This document shows positions 10,423-19,477 of a stretch of 64,000 bases of DNA, piece after piece. Every line of letters starts with the position of its first letter. Positions within the stretch are counted from its first letter, which is position 1. The DNA is from Roseibaca calidilacus (GTDB taxonomy: Bacteria > Pseudomonadota > Alphaproteobacteria > Rhodobacterales > Rhodobacteraceae). A program made the translations under genes and the position numbers. The stretch is from positions 2,561,001 to 2,625,000 of the forward strand of contig NZ_FBYC01000004.1 of the NCBI RefSeq assembly GCF_001517585.1, given 5' to 3'. The notes under the pieces were generated by a model that worked only from the letters and a program-made list of their open reading frames with translations, searched no databases and was not told where the DNA came from.

Positions 10423-11805
10423 ATGACTGACCGCGCGCGCCCCGTTCCTGAATCTGCCTTTGCCCGCTCACTTCGGGTGGGCCAGGTTGCGTCGGGCTTC
10501 GCCGGGGCAACGGTCATGGGCTTGGCAAATCAGGTCTTGCGCGGGCAGGGGGCCGATCTGGGGCGCGCGGCGCTGACGCCGGCCAATGCGCTGCGGGTGG
10601 CCGGTGGTTTGTCGGCCCTGCGCGGCGCGGCGATGAAGCTGGGGCAAATGCTGTCCATGGATAGCGGTCTGGCGCTGCCGCCCGAATTCAGCGCGCCCTT
10701 GGCGCAGCTTCAGGCCAATGCGCCGCCCATGCCGCCTGCGCAGCTTAAACAGGTTCTGGCGCGGGCTTGGGGGCCGGACTGGCTGGCCCGCTTCCAGCGG
10801 TTCGAGGTGCGGCCTTTGGCGGCGGCCTCTATCGGGCAGGTGCACCGCGCGGTTACACGCGACGGGCGCGATTTGGCGATCAAGGTGCAGTTTCCCGGCA
10901 TCGCGCGCAGCATAGACAGCGATATTGCCACTTTGGGCCGCCTTATGCGTCTGCCCGGTGTCTTGCCCCGCGATGTCGATATCGCGCCCTTTCTGGCTGC
11001 CGCGCGCGCGCAATTGCATGACGAGGCCGACTATATGCGCGAGGCGCGGGCGCTGACCCGTTTTCGGGCCGCGCTGGGCGAAGATTTCATCGTGCCGCAG
11101 GTCTGGGACGATCTGACCACCCCGCAGGTTCTGGCGATGGAGTTCATCGACAGTCAGCCCATTGATGCGCTGGCCGATCACCCCCAAACCACCCGCGATC
11201 GCGCCATGGCGCAGCTTGTCTGGCTAACGCTGCACGAATTGTTCGAATTGGGCCAGATGCAGACTGACCCGAATTTTGCCAATTACCGGCTGGCGCCGGA
11301 TGGGCGGATTGTGCTTTTGGATTTCGGCGCGACCCGCGACATTGCATCAGTGGATGCGCAGAATTACCGCGCCCTGCTGCGCGCCCTGCTGGCGCAAGAC
11401 CGTGACGCCATGTCAGCCTTGATGCAGCGAATCGGCTATTTCCGGGGCGATGTGCCGCCTGCCCGCCGCGACCTGATTGTCGATCTGGCCATGCGCGCCA
11501 GCGGGCCATTGCGGCAGGATGAACCCTATGATTTCGGCAATGCCACGCTGATCGAAGACATCCTGCGCGAGGGGCAAGCCCTCGGCCAGGCGCGCGATTT
11601 CTGGCACGTCCCGCCCGCAGAGATGTTGTTTCTGCACCGCAAGATCGCGGGCATGTATTTGCTGGGCCAGCGTCTGCGCGCGCGGGTGGCGTTGCGCCCT
11701 TTGGTTGCGGCCTATTCTTCGGACAGCCGCCTTGCGGCACGCCAGCTGGCCAGCGCCATGACCCCGGCGGTCGCAAGGCAAAGCGATAGCCCACCCAATT
11801 GGTAG
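10423..11805 (+). CDS. ABC1/UbiB-family atypical kinase (Coq8-like)
   Basis: Member of the ABC1/ADCK/UbiB family, which supports ubiquinone synthesis or lipid homeostasis. It has the family-specific KLGQ motif (residues 72-75), an alanine-rich loop (LAAAS, 132-136), the lysine in LAIKVQFPG (Lys154), the catalytic-loop variant QTDPNFANY and the metal-binding LLDFGAT. The QTDPN form resembles Coq8/ADCK3 rather than the HADPHPGN form of UbiB. I chose the ATG at 10423, giving 460 aa. The last 94 nt overlap the 3' end of the convergent arsJ. The C-terminal 30 residues look unlike the family, so the original stop may have been lost. Confidence 0.87.
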   Translation: MTDRARPVPESAFARSLRVGQVASGFAGATVMGLANQVLRGQGADLGRAALTPANALRVAGGLSALRGAAMKLGQMLSMDSGLALPPEFSAPLAQLQANAPPMPPAQLKQVLARAWGPDWLARFQRFEVRPLAAASIGQVHRAVTRDGRDLAIKVQFPGIARSIDSDIATLGRLMRLPGVLPRDVDIAPFLAAARAQLHDEADYMREARALTRFRAALGEDFIVPQVWDDLTTPQVLAMEFIDSQPIDALADHPQTTRDRAMAQLVWLTLHELFELGQMQTDPNFANYRLAPDGRIVLLDFGATRDIASVDAQNYRALLRALLAQDRDAMSALMQRIGYFRGDVPPARRDLIVDLAMRASGPLRQDEPYDFGNATLIEDILREGQALGQARDFWHVPPAEMLFLHRKIAGMYLLGQRLRARVALRPLVAAYSSDSRLAARQLASAMTPAVARQSDSPPNW

Positions 11806-12962
11806 CTGACCCCTGACAGCGCGGTTCCCACCAGCCGCCCGCTGGCATTGGCCATGTAGTAGAACCCCACGTCGCGGGTGATCCGCTCTGCCGCGCCGAA
11901 GGCTAGGATCAGGTAGGAATGCACCGCCGAATTTATCGCAAAGACGAACCCGAACAGCAGCAACCCGGCAACGAGCGTCGCAGATAGCCAAGGTGCCGGG
12001 CTGCCCGCCAACCAGACCGCCAGCGCCAGCGCGAAGGGGATTGGCACCAAAAGCCCGGCCCAGAAAATGGCCTTGGCGGTGATTGCCTGTTCGGATTGGT
12101 TCGGGCCGCCTAGAAACTTTGGCGCGAAGGCTTGCACTGCGCCATAAGCGATAATCCACAGCGCCATGAACCCGCCAACCAGAAAGAACGCTTCGCGCCG
12201 TCCTTCGGCGGTGCCGTCCGACAGAACGGCCTGAAAATAAATCGGGATGCCCACGACGAACCACACATCGCGCGCGCCGAACAGGAACATGCGCGCCAGT
12301 GACAGCTTGTTCACGCGCTCGTCTTTCGACCGCCAGCCCGACCAACTGTCAGAGGCCTTCATCCGCCCCGGCAGGCCAGCAGGCAGGAACAGGACGATGG
12401 CCACAAGGATGACCGCCAGAACCGCCGCCATGGACCAGATTGCGGTTTCGAACCCCGCCGTTGCCAAAAGTGCGGCACCCAGCAGGAACCCCAGCCCCTT
12501 TACCGCGTTCTTCGACCCGGTCAGCGCCGCAACCCAGCGGAACAGGCCGTTGTTTTCAGACGGGGCCAGCAGCTTGACCGCCGATTTTGAGGACATCTTG
12601 GACAGGTCTTTCGCCACGCCCGATGCGCCTTGCACCAGCATAACAAAAATGACCGATAGCGTGATTGTCCAGTTCGGGTCTAGCTGCGCCAGCGCCGCCA
12701 ACGCCACGATCTGCAAACTTAGCCCTGCGTAAAGCGTTGCCGCCAGCCCGAAGCGCGCGGCCAGCCACCCGGCGGCCAAGTTCGTCACGATGCCCGCCAC
12801 CTCGTATAGCAGGAACAGCCAAGCCAGCTGCACCGGCGTGAAGCCAAGGGTGTTGAAATGCAACAGCACCAGCATGCGCAACGCGCCGTCCGAGAGCATG
12901 AAGGCCCAATAGGCCGCCGTGACGGCGGCATAGGCGCGGAGCGGGTTGGCTTTGGCAGTCAT
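11712..12962 (-). CDS. arsJ: ArsJ organoarsenical efflux transporter (MFS)
   Basis: Twelve-helix major-facilitator protein of the ArsJ family. In characterised systems ArsJ exports 1-arseno-3-phosphoglycerate made from arsenate by a partner GAPDH, giving arsenate resistance. The 416 aa start MTAKANPLRAYAAVTAAYW and contain SDGALRMLVLLHFNTLG, GVAKDLSKMSSKSAVK and the long central loop typical of ArsJ. An ATG 21 codons further upstream is possible, but AAGGTG precedes the chosen one. Its upstream neighbour is the GAPDH gene, then an ArsR-ArsC fusion: a complete arsenate module. Confidence 0.92.
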   Translation of the reverse strand: MTAKANPLRAYAAVTAAYWAFMLSDGALRMLVLLHFNTLGFTPVQLAWLFLLYEVAGIVTNLAAGWLAARFGLAATLYAGLSLQIVALAALAQLDPNWTITLSVIFVMLVQGASGVAKDLSKMSSKSAVKLLAPSENNGLFRWVAALTGSKNAVKGLGFLLGAALLATAGFETAIWSMAAVLAVILVAIVLFLPAGLPGRMKASDSWSGWRSKDERVNKLSLARMFLFGARDVWFVVGIPIYFQAVLSDGTAEGRREAFFLVGGFMALWIIAYGAVQAFAPKFLGGPNQSEQAITAKAIFWAGLLVPIPFALALAVWLAGSPAPWLSATLVAGLLLFGFVFAINSAVHSYLILAFGAAERITRDVGFYYMANASGRLVGTALSGVSYQLGGLSLCLATAGVMALASWRAARRLSEE

Positions 12963-12981
12963 GGGGCACCTTTTGGCCGAT

Positions 12982-13029
12982 GGGGAGGGGGGCTTGCCCC
13001 GCGCGCGCCAAGCGCGCCTCCCCAAGAGG
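12982..13029 (-). repeat. Tandem-hairpin intergenic repeat, copy B
   Basis: On the minus strand this reads CTTGGGGAG, then a GCGCGC/GCGCGC hairpin, then GGGG-CAAG-CCCC, closed by an outer GGGGAG/CTCCCC pairing: a three-stem structure. It matches copy A at 10298-10348 in order and design but points the other way. It fills most of the 86-nt gap between the GAPDH gene and arsJ, so it may also tune arsJ expression. Confidence 0.55.
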
Positions 13030-13048
13030 TTTTGCTAGGATGTAAAGG

Positions 13049-14059
13049 TCAGAGGCTTTGCGCGACCATGCGGGTGATGTCGGCCAAGCGGCAGGCATAG
13101 CCCCATTCATTGTCATACCAAGCGTAAATCTTGACCTGCGTGCCGTTCACCACCATCGTGGACAGCGCATCGACAATGGATGACCGCGGGTCGTTGAGGA
13201 AGTCCGAAGAAACAAGCGGGCGATCCTCATAGCCGAGGATGCCGTGCAGCGGACCATCGGCGGCGGCTTTGAACAGGTCGTTGACCTCTTGCGCAGTTGT
13301 CGGGCGCTCAACCTCGAACACGCAATCGGTGAGCGAGGCATTCAGAAGCGGCACGCGCACGGCATGGCCGTTCAACCGCCCCTTCAGTTCCGGGTAGATA
13401 AGCGTGATCGCGGTGGCGCTGCCCGTGGTGGTGGGAATAAGATTGGTCAGTGCAGAGCGCGCGCGCCGCATGTCCTTGGCGGGGCGGTCAACCATGGTTT
13501 GCGTGTTCGTCACGTCATGGATCGTGGTGATCGAGCCGTGCTTGATGCCAAGGTGTTCGTGGATGACCTTGACCACCGGGGCAAGGCAGTTGGTGGTGCA
13601 GCTTGCCGCCGTGATAATGCGGTGCTGGCTGGAATCATACAGATCATGGTTCACGCCATAAACAAGGTTCAGCGCGCCGCCATCCTTGACCGGGGCGCTG
13701 ACGACCACTTTCTTGACGCCTGCTGCGAAATAGGGGGCAAGCTTTTCCTCTGTCTTGAAAACCCCGGTGCAGTCGATGACCAGATCGACGCCAAGCTCTG
13801 CCAGCGGCAGGGCTTCGATGGTTTTTTCATGCGTCAGACGAATGGTCTGGCCGCCCAGCGTAAGGCTGTCGGCGGCATGGCCAACCGGGGTTGGCCAGCG
13901 GCCATGCACGCTGTCGAATTCCATCAACAGCGCGTGTTGCTCCGCGTCGCCCACCGGGTCATTCAGCAGCACGATCTGGCCGCCCGCGCCGGTATCGATC
14001 AGGTCGCGCAGCGCGAGTTTGCCGATGCGGCCCAGGCCGTTAAGCGCGATTCGGATCAT
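13049..14059 (-). CDS. ArsJ-associated glyceraldehyde-3-phosphate dehydrogenase
   Basis: Type I GAPDH of 336 aa with the Rossmann start NGLGRIGK, catalytic Cys154 in ASCTTNC and the partner His181 in [10 protein letters not shown]. In arsJ operons such a GAPDH uses arsenate in place of phosphate to form unstable 1-arseno-3-phosphoglycerate, which ArsJ pumps out before it hydrolyses. The location between an ArsR-ArsC fusion (4-nt ATGA overlap) and arsJ supports this dedicated role over a glycolytic one. The coenzyme region LLNDPVGD differs from the usual glycolytic INDL. Confidence 0.93.
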   Translation of the reverse strand: MIRIALNGLGRIGKLALRDLIDTGAGGQIVLLNDPVGDAEQHALLMEFDSVHGRWPTPVGHAADSLTLGGQTIRLTHEKTIEALPLAELGVDLVIDCTGVFKTEEKLAPYFAAGVKKVVVSAPVKDGGALNLVYGVNHDLYDSSQHRIITAASCTTNCLAPVVKVIHEHLGIKHGSITTIHDVTNTQTMVDRPAKDMRRARSALTNLIPTTTGSATAITLIYPELKGRLNGHAVRVPLLNASLTDCVFEVERPTTAQEVNDLFKAAADGPLHGILGYEDRPLVSSDFLNDPRSSIVDALSTMVVNGTQVKIYAWYDNEWGYACRLADITRMVAQSL

Positions 14060-14892
14060 TGGCTGCGATCCTTTTCAGCGGCATCCTGCCCAAGCTGGTC
14101 GATCTGCGCTTGCAGCGACAGGCGCGACAGGCTGGCGATGGGCAATTCGACAAAGGCCGCGATCCGGCGGCGCAGTGCGCCATAGGTCTGCGCAAAGACA
14201 AGCGCCTTTTCAGCGTCGGTGCCGGTGGCCTTGACCGGGTCAGGCAGCCCCCAATGCCCGGTGATGGGCTGGCCCGGCCAAGGCGGGCATTCTTCGGCGG
14301 CAGAGGTGTCGCAGACGGTGAAGACGAAATCCATCACCGGGGCTTCGGCGGTCTGGAATTCCGAGATATGCTTGGAGCGCATCCCATCGGTCGCATGGCC
14401 GTTGCGCTTCAGCACTTCAAGCGCGAAAGGGTTCAGTTGCGAATTGGGGTGCAGACCGGCCGAAAAGGCTGTGAACCGGCCATTGCCAAGGTCGCGCATC
14501 AGCGCTTCGGCAAAGATGGAGCGGGCGGAATTGCCCGAGCAAATAAAGAGCACTTTGAAGGCGGTATCAGACATGGGAGCGGGCCTTTCGGTTGGAAAAA
14601 GGTCGGGGCGCGCGCGCCCCAGATCAAGGACAAGATAAGACACAAGTGCATGGGCATTTTGCAGATTGACCGCGTAATATAGCGCCCGGCCTTCGCGCCG
14701 TTGCGCGACAAGCCCGCTTGCGGTCAGGTCGGACAGGTAATGCGACAGCGTGTTGGGCTTCAGGCCAAGGCTTTGAGCAATATCGGTCGGGCGCACGCCT
14801 TGGGGGGCAAAGCGCATGAGCAGCCGGAAAACCGACAAGCGGCCAGTTTGGCCAAGGGTGGCAAAAGCCTGAGTTGCGTCGTTATGTTCCAT
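14056..14892 (-). CDS. ArsR-ArsC fusion: arsenic regulator joined to a low-molecular-weight-phosphatase-type arsenate reductase
   Basis: A 278-aa two-domain protein. Residues 1-100 form an ArsR/SmtB winged helix ([40 protein letters not shown]). Residues about 112-250 form an arsenate reductase of the phosphatase fold with the P-loop CSGNSARS (Cys118, Arg124) and later cysteines at 194 and 202. The ArsR part lacks the classic ELCVCDL metal site; Cys118 may be the only sensor-like cysteine near it. It leads an operon with GAPDH and arsJ. A 24-nt palindrome covers its ribosome-binding site and start codon, suggesting autoregulation. Such fusions are known in databases but uncommon. Confidence 0.9.
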   Translation of the reverse strand: MEHNDATQAFATLGQTGRLSVFRLLMRFAPQGVRPTDIAQSLGLKPNTLSHYLSDLTASGLVAQRREGRALYYAVNLQNAHALVSYLVLDLGRARPDLFPTERPAPMSDTAFKVLFICSGNSARSIFAEALMRDLGNGRFTAFSAGLHPNSQLNPFALEVLKRNGHATDGMRSKHISEFQTAEAPVMDFVFTVCDTSAAEECPPWPGQPITGHWGLPDPVKATGTDAEKALVFAQTYGALRRRIAAFVELPIASLSRLSLQAQIDQLGQDAAEKDRSQ

Positions 14893-14914
14893 AATTCCTG
14901 AATAACGGAATTAT
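14891..14914. promoter_or_regulatory. Putative ArsR operator over the arsR-arsC start
   Basis: A perfect 8-bp inverted repeat, ATAATTCC / GGAATTAT, with an 8-nt spacer. On the coding (minus) strand it spans the AGGA ribosome-binding site and the first two bases of the ATG. Its symmetry and place fit an ArsR-type repressor site; in RNA it could also hide the ribosome-binding site. Confidence 0.65.
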
Positions 14915-14959
14915 ATGATTCAGTCTAATGAATGTTTGATGACAGCCCCTTCGGTTTGG

Positions 14960-15853
14960 TCAGGTTCCGTCGTCCCAAAGTTCGGGCTGCCATAGTGCAG
15001 GGGTGCCGCAGATGGCAGGGTCGGGGGCTGCGATCTGATCTTTGTCTGTATAGGGGATTTGCCCAAGGATATGCTGCAACACGGCCAAACGGGCGCGATA
15101 CTTGTCCTCTGAGCGGATGACGGTCCAAGGTGCCGCCGCGCTGTGGCTGCGTTCAAAGGTCTGGGCAATGGCATGGGTGTAGCTGTCCCATTTGGCCAAG
15201 CCCTTCACGTCCAGCCCGGACAGTTTCCAGTGCTTCATCGGGTCATCCTCGCGCGCCAGAAGGCGGCGCACCTGTTCGGCGCGGCTGACATTCAGCCAAA
15301 TCTTGATGAAATGGATACCGTCCTGCACCAGCAGGTTTTCAAACCCCGGCAATTGGTCGAAAAACGCCGCGCGCTGGGCGGGCGTGCAAAAGCCGAACAC
15401 ATGTTCGACCACGGCGCGGTTATACCAGCTACGGTCGAACAGCACCATTTCGCCGCCTGCGGGCAGGCGCGCGACATAGCGCTGGAAATACCATTCGCGG
15501 GCTTCGCGGTCGGTGGGCTTGGGCAGCGCCTCTACCCGCAAGATGCGGTGGCTCATCACATCCGCGATGCGGTTTATGCACCCGCCCTTGCCCGCCGTAT
15601 CGCGCCCTTCGAACACCACGACCACGCGCGCGCTGCTGGCGGTCAGCCAATGTTGCAGCTTCATCAATTCCAGTTGCAGGGGTTTTAGCGCGTCCTTGTA
15701 ATCCCCCTTGTTCATCCAGCGCGGATAGGGGTAGTCGCCTGCCAGCGTGTCGCGTTTGCGGGCGTCCTCGACCGCTTCGCGTATCGCCTTGGGCGCGCCG
15801 TTTTCAAGGAACTCGCTGACTTCGCCCGCGCGGGGCATTGGAATGACGGACAT
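14960..15853 (-). CDS. ppk2: Polyphosphate kinase 2 (PPK2 family)
   Basis: Transfers phosphate between polyphosphate and nucleoside diphosphates or monophosphates. The 297 aa contain the Walker A motif EGRDTAGKGG (82-91), the Walker B motif DRSWYNRA (Asp140) and the lid-region EWYFQRYVARLP, all diagnostic. An upstream ATG would add 19 residues; the chosen one (MSVIPMPRAG) fits the family better. It lies 67 nt upstream of the arsenic operon on the same strand, after tRNA-Gly. Whether it takes part in arsenate or phosphate balance is only a guess. Confidence 0.93.
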   Translation of the reverse strand: MSVIPMPRAGEVSEFLENGAPKAIREAVEDARKRDTLAGDYPYPRWMNKGDYKDALKPLQLELMKLQHWLTASSARVVVVFEGRDTAGKGGCINRIADVMSHRILRVEALPKPTDREAREWYFQRYVARLPAGGEMVLFDRSWYNRAVVEHVFGFCTPAQRAAFFDQLPGFENLLVQDGIHFIKIWLNVSRAEQVRRLLAREDDPMKHWKLSGLDVKGLAKWDSYTHAIAQTFERSHSAAAPWTVIRSEDKYRARLAVLQHILGQIPYTDKDQIAAPDPAICGTPALWQPELWDDGT

Positions 15854-15920
15854 GGGCGCACCTTTCACTGGGTAAGACACCAGCAAATGCCGAACAGGCG
15901 CGATTGGCAAGAGGAGAGGA

Positions 15921-15994
15921 TGGAGCGGGCGACGGGAATCGAACCCGTATCATCAGCTTGGAAGGCTGAGGTCTTACCATTACACAACGCCCGC
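15921..15994 (-). tRNA. tRNA-Gly (anticodon TCC)
   Basis: On the minus strand a complete 74-nt cloverleaf: acceptor GCGGGCG / CGCCCGC, D-arm GTGTAATGGTAAGAC, anticodon loop CTTCCAA with anticodon TCC, T-loop GGTTCGATTCC, discriminator T and encoded CCA. It decodes GGA/GGG glycine codons. Confidence 0.97.
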
Positions 15995-16004
15995 GCTGTG
16001 CGTG

Positions 16005-16033
16005 TCGTTAGCGCAAGGGCTGCGCCGGGTCAA
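16005..16033 (-). promoter_or_regulatory. Putative promoter of tRNA-Gly
   Basis: Minus-strand TTGACC (16028-16033), a 17-nt spacer and TAACGA (16005-16010), ending 10 nt before the tRNA. The same geometry precedes tRNA-Asp in this window. Confidence 0.45.
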
Positions 16034-16042
16034 GGCATTGGG

Positions 16043-16073
16043 CTGCCCCCTGACAACTGGTGCCAAGGGGCAG
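16043..16073 (-). terminator. Possible ahcY terminator hairpin
   Basis: A perfect 7-bp stem CTGCCCC/GGGGCAG encloses a 17-nt loop just after the ahcY stop. No T-run follows on the minus strand, so it is a weak candidate. Confidence 0.35.
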
Positions 16074-16079
16074 ACATTG

Positions 16080-17468
16080 TCAGTAGCGGTAATGTTCCGG
16101 CTTGAACGGGCCTTCGACCGTAACGCCAATATACTCGGCCTGTTCGGGCTTCAGTTCCGTCAGCTTCACGCCAATGCGGTCCAGATGCAGGCGCGCGACC
16201 TTCTCATCCAAGTGCTTGGGCAGCAGGTAAACGCCGGGCTGGTAGTCTTCGCCCTTGGTCCACAGTTCGATCTGCGCCAGAACCTGATTGGTGAAGGATG
16301 CGGACATCACGAAAGACGGGTGCCCCGTGGCGTTGCCAAGGTTCAGCAGGCGGCCTTGGGACAGCAGGATCATGCGGTTGCCAGAGGGCATCTCGATCAT
16401 GTCCACCTGGTCCTTGATGTTGGTCCATTTGTGGTTTTTCAGGGCCGCGACCTGAATTTCATTGTCGAAATGGCCGATATTGCCGACAATAGCCATGTCC
16501 TTCATATCGCGCATATGCTCGATGCGGATCACGTCCCTGTTGCCGGTGGTGGTGATGAAGATGTCGGCGGTCGAAACCACGTCTTCCAGCGTCGTCACCT
16601 CGAACCCGTCCATTGCGGCTTGCAGCGCGCAAATGGGGTCGATTTCGGTCACTTTCACGCGGGCACCTGCGCCGCGCAAGCTGGCGGCGGAACCTTTGCC
16701 CACATCGCCATAGCCGCAGACCACGGCGACCTTGCCGGCCATCATCGTGTCGGTCGCGCGGCGGATACCGTCGACAAGGCTTTCCTTGCACCCATACTTG
16801 TTGTCGAATTTCGACTTGGTCACGCTGTCGTTGACGTTGATCGCAGGGAAGGGCAGTTGGCCCTGCTTGTGCAGGTCATACAGGCGGTGCACGCCGGTGG
16901 TGGTTTCTTCGGACACACCCTTGATCGCGTCGCGCGTTTTGGTGAACCAGCCGGGGCTTTGTTCCATGCGCTTCTTGATTTGCGCCTTGATGACGGCTTC
17001 TTCCTCGGATTGTGGCACGGGGATGATCTCTTCGCCCGCTTCGGCGCGCGCGCCCAGCAGCACATAGAGCGTGGCATCGCCGCCATCATCCAAGATCATA
17101 TTCGCGCCTTCGGGGAACTGGAAGGAACGGTCAAGGTAATCCCAATGCTCTTCCAGCGTCTGGCCCTTTATGGCGAAAACCGGCGTGCCTCCTGCGGCAA
17201 TGGCTGCCGCTGCGTGGTCCTGCGTGGAATAGATGTTGCAAGATGCCCAGCGCACATCCGCGCCCAGCGCGGTCAGGGTTTCGATCAGCACGGCAGTTTG
17301 GATCGTCATGTGCAACGACCCGACAATGCGCGCGCCGCTCAAAGGCTTGGCTGCGCCAAACTCTTCGCGCAGCGCCATCAGGCCCGGCATTTCGGTTTCG
17401 GCAATATCCAGTTCCTTGCGGCCAAATTCGGCCAGCGAGATATCGCGGACAATGTAGTCTTGCGCCAT
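16080..17468 (-). CDS. ahcY: Adenosylhomocysteinase
   Basis: Hydrolyses S-adenosylhomocysteine to adenosine and homocysteine, removing the inhibitor left by methylation. The 462 aa contain the NAD-binding loop [10 protein letters not shown], substrate residues in [20 protein letters not shown] and the C-terminal [10 protein letters not shown] set the start at MAQDYIVRD because it gives the family length and has AAGGAG upstream; the frame stays open for another 118 codons without family similarity. It is divergent from tamA. I looked for an SAH riboswitch in the 218-nt gap and could not support one by eye. Confidence 0.97.
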   Translation of the reverse strand: MAQDYIVRDISLAEFGRKELDIAETEMPGLMALREEFGAAKPLSGARIVGSLHMTIQTAVLIETLTALGADVRWASCNIYSTQDHAAAAIAAGGTPVFAIKGQTLEEHWDYLDRSFQFPEGANMILDDGGDATLYVLLGARAEAGEEIIPVPQSEEEAVIKAQIKKRMEQSPGWFTKTRDAIKGVSEETTTGVHRLYDLHKQGQLPFPAINVNDSVTKSKFDNKYGCKESLVDGIRRATDTMMAGKVAVVCGYGDVGKGSAASLRGAGARVKVTEIDPICALQAAMDGFEVTTLEDVVSTADIFITTTGNRDVIRIEHMRDMKDMAIVGNIGHFDNEIQVAALKNHKWTNIKDQVDMIEMPSGNRMILLSQGRLLNLGNATGHPSFVMSASFTNQVLAQIELWTKGEDYQPGVYLLPKHLDEKVARLHLDRIGVKLTELKPEQAEYIGVTVEGPFKPEHYRY

Positions 17469-17686
17469 AAGCCCAAGCTCCTTGCATGAGGGAATGTCAA
17501 GTTTTGCTGCGACATAGCACCCAAGCCCCTGTCCGACAATAGCGCCCACCCTTTGCGCGAGATCACGCCACCTTGTCCGAGTTTCGAGTTGTCGGCCCAT
17601 GCCCGATCTGCGACACTCCGATAAAAAGCAAAAGAATTTCCAGTATAGCGGTGGTTTGGGTGACCCTTGGAAAATCGGGTATAGCA

Positions 17687-19477
17687 ATGCGCCCTGCATG
17701 CGGGGCCGGAACGGTTCTGGCGGTGATCTGTGCGCTGGCCAGCCCGGCGGCTGCGCTAGAGACATTCCAGTTTCGCCTTGTGGGTGATAATCCGGCGCTG
17801 GAGCAAAGCTTGCGGCGTGCATCGCTTATCGCGCAGGCCGATTCACAGGGCGTTGGTGACCCGCTGGAATTGTTTGCGACCGCACGCGCCGAATACGGGC
17901 GGTTGATCGGCGTGTTCTACGAGGCGGGCTATTACGCGCCGCAAATTTCTGTCCAGATCGACGGGCGCGAGGCGGCCGATATCTCGCCACTGGCGCCACC
18001 AGACCAGATTGGCGAAATCGCGATAACCATGGTTCCGGGTCCGGCCTTCGCTTTCGGGCGCGCGCAGATCGCGCCGCTGGCTGACGGAACAGAGCTTCCG
18101 GGCGATTTTGCCGCAGGTGAACCAGCGCGCAGCACCGTCATTCGCGCAGCCACCGCCACTGCGCTGGACCAATGGCGCGCGCAGGGCCACGCCAAGGCCG
18201 CGCCAACCGGGCAGACGATTACCGCCAACCATGGCGCGCAGGCGTTGGATGTCGCGATCACGCTTACCCCCGGGCCGCGCCTGCGCTTCGGGGCGCTGCG
18301 GCCAGAGGGGCAAAAAGCCGTGCGCGCGGACCGCATTGTCGAAATCGCGGGCCTGCCGACTGGAGAGGTGTTCAGCCCCGATGATGTGGATCGCGCCACC
18401 GAACGGTTGCGCGCCACCGGCACGTTTTCTTCTGTCGCCATGCGCCAGGCCGAAACGGCGAACCCCGACGGCACGCTCGACATTTCTGCCGCGGTGGTCG
18501 AAGCGCCGCCCCGCCGAATCGGGGCCGGGCTGGAGTATGACACCGAACGCGGCGTCAAGCTGAGCGGTTTCTGGCTGCACCGCAACCTGTTGGGCGGGGC
18601 CGAACGCTTCCGCATTGAAGGCATGATTGACGGGATCGGCGCAAATGTCGGTGGGCTGGATTATGCTCTGGAGTTGGATTTCACCCGCCCCGCGACCCTG
18701 ACCCCCGACACCACCTTTACCATCGGGCTGGATCTGGAAACCGAATCCGAGGACGATTTCGACGCAAGCCGCATCCGGGCCGATGCGCTTTTGGTGCATC
18801 GCTACAGCGACAGGCTGACCTTTTCGGGCGGGCTGGGCTTGCTGGCAGAGCGCGCCGATTTCGGGCCGGGCCGAACCATTCGCCGCGACTACCAGTTGTT
18901 GCTGTTGCCGCTGGCCGCAACATGGGACCAGCGCGACGATCAGACCAACCCCAAACGCGGCCTGTATGCCAATGGCACAGTGACCCCGTTTTTCGGAACA
19001 TCCGGCACCGGGGCCGGGGTGCAGGCCACTGCCGATCTGCGCGGTTATTACCCGATGGGCGATCGGCTGGTTCTGGCCGGACGCGCCCAATTCGGGATCG
19101 TGCAGGGCCCCGGTCTGGCCGATACCCCGCGCGATTTCTTGTTCTATTCGGGCGGGGGTGGCAGCGTGCGCGGCCAGCCCTATCGCAGCCTTGGTGTAAC
19201 ATCAGGCGGGGTCGATTCTGGCGGTCAGGGCTTTGCAGCGACCTCGCTGGAATTGCGGATGCGCGCGACCGAGGAACTGGGGATCGCCGCCTTTTTGGAC
19301 GCAGGCTATGTGTCGGAAGGGGCATTTTCCGGCGCATCCGACTGGCATGCCGGGGCGGGTGTTGGGCTGCGCTACGATACCGTCATCGGCCCGCTGCGGC
19401 TGGATGTGGGTCTGCCGGTTGGCGGCAGCACCAGCAATGGCGCGCAGCTTTACCTTGGCATCGGGCAGGCATTCTGA
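17687..19477 (+). CDS. tamA: TamA, outer-membrane component of the TAM complex (Omp85 family)
   Basis: Outer-membrane beta-barrel of the translocation and assembly module, which with TamB helps insert outer-membrane proteins or move phospholipids. The 596 aa begin with a signal peptide (cleavage expected after ASPAAA), then POTRA-like repeats up to about residue 260, and a C-terminal Omp85 barrel. The barrel includes [15 protein letters not shown] (the conserved barrel-loop VRGY/F region) and ends [12 protein letters not shown]. The start at 17687 precedes the signal peptide, but no clear ribosome-binding site is seen; a TTG at 17573 is an unlikely alternative. It shares one nucleotide with tamB. 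Confidence 0.9.
   Translation: MRPACGAGTVLAVICALASPAAALETFQFRLVGDNPALEQSLRRASLIAQADSQGVGDPLELFATARAEYGRLIGVFYEAGYYAPQISVQIDGREAADISPLAPPDQIGEIAITMVPGPAFAFGRAQIAPLADGTELPGDFAAGEPARSTVIRAATATALDQWRAQGHAKAAPTGQTITANHGAQALDVAITLTPGPRLRFGALRPEGQKAVRADRIVEIAGLPTGEVFSPDDVDRATERLRATGTFSSVAMRQAETANPDGTLDISAAVVEAPPRRIGAGLEYDTERGVKLSGFWLHRNLLGGAERFRIEGMIDGIGANVGGLDYALELDFTRPATLTPDTTFTIGLDLETESEDDFDASRIRADALLVHRYSDRLTFSGGLGLLAERADFGPGRTIRRDYQLLLLPLAATWDQRDDQTNPKRGLYANGTVTPFFGTSGTGAGVQATADLRGYYPMGDRLVLAGRAQFGIVQGPGLADTPRDFLFYSGGGGSVRGQPYRSLGVTSGGVDSGGQGFAATSLELRMRATEELGIAAFLDAGYVSEGAFSGASDWHAGAGVGLRYDTVIGPLRLDVGLPVGGSTSNGAQLYLGIGQAF

Noticed and set aside
12982..13029. Three-stem element as a phage or transposon end
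   Set aside because: No transposase, target duplication or terminal repeats are visible; the tandem-hairpin repeat explanation with copy A fits better.
16002..17489. A 495-codon plus-strand open frame opposite ahcY
   Set aside because: The minus strand encodes a full-length adenosylhomocysteinase; the plus product is a histidine/arginine-rich shadow that also runs through a tRNA gene's upstream region.
17469..17686. An SAH or SAM-type riboswitch before ahcY
   Set aside because: I looked for the conserved paired core on the minus strand and could not fold one by eye. A covariance-model search would be decisive.
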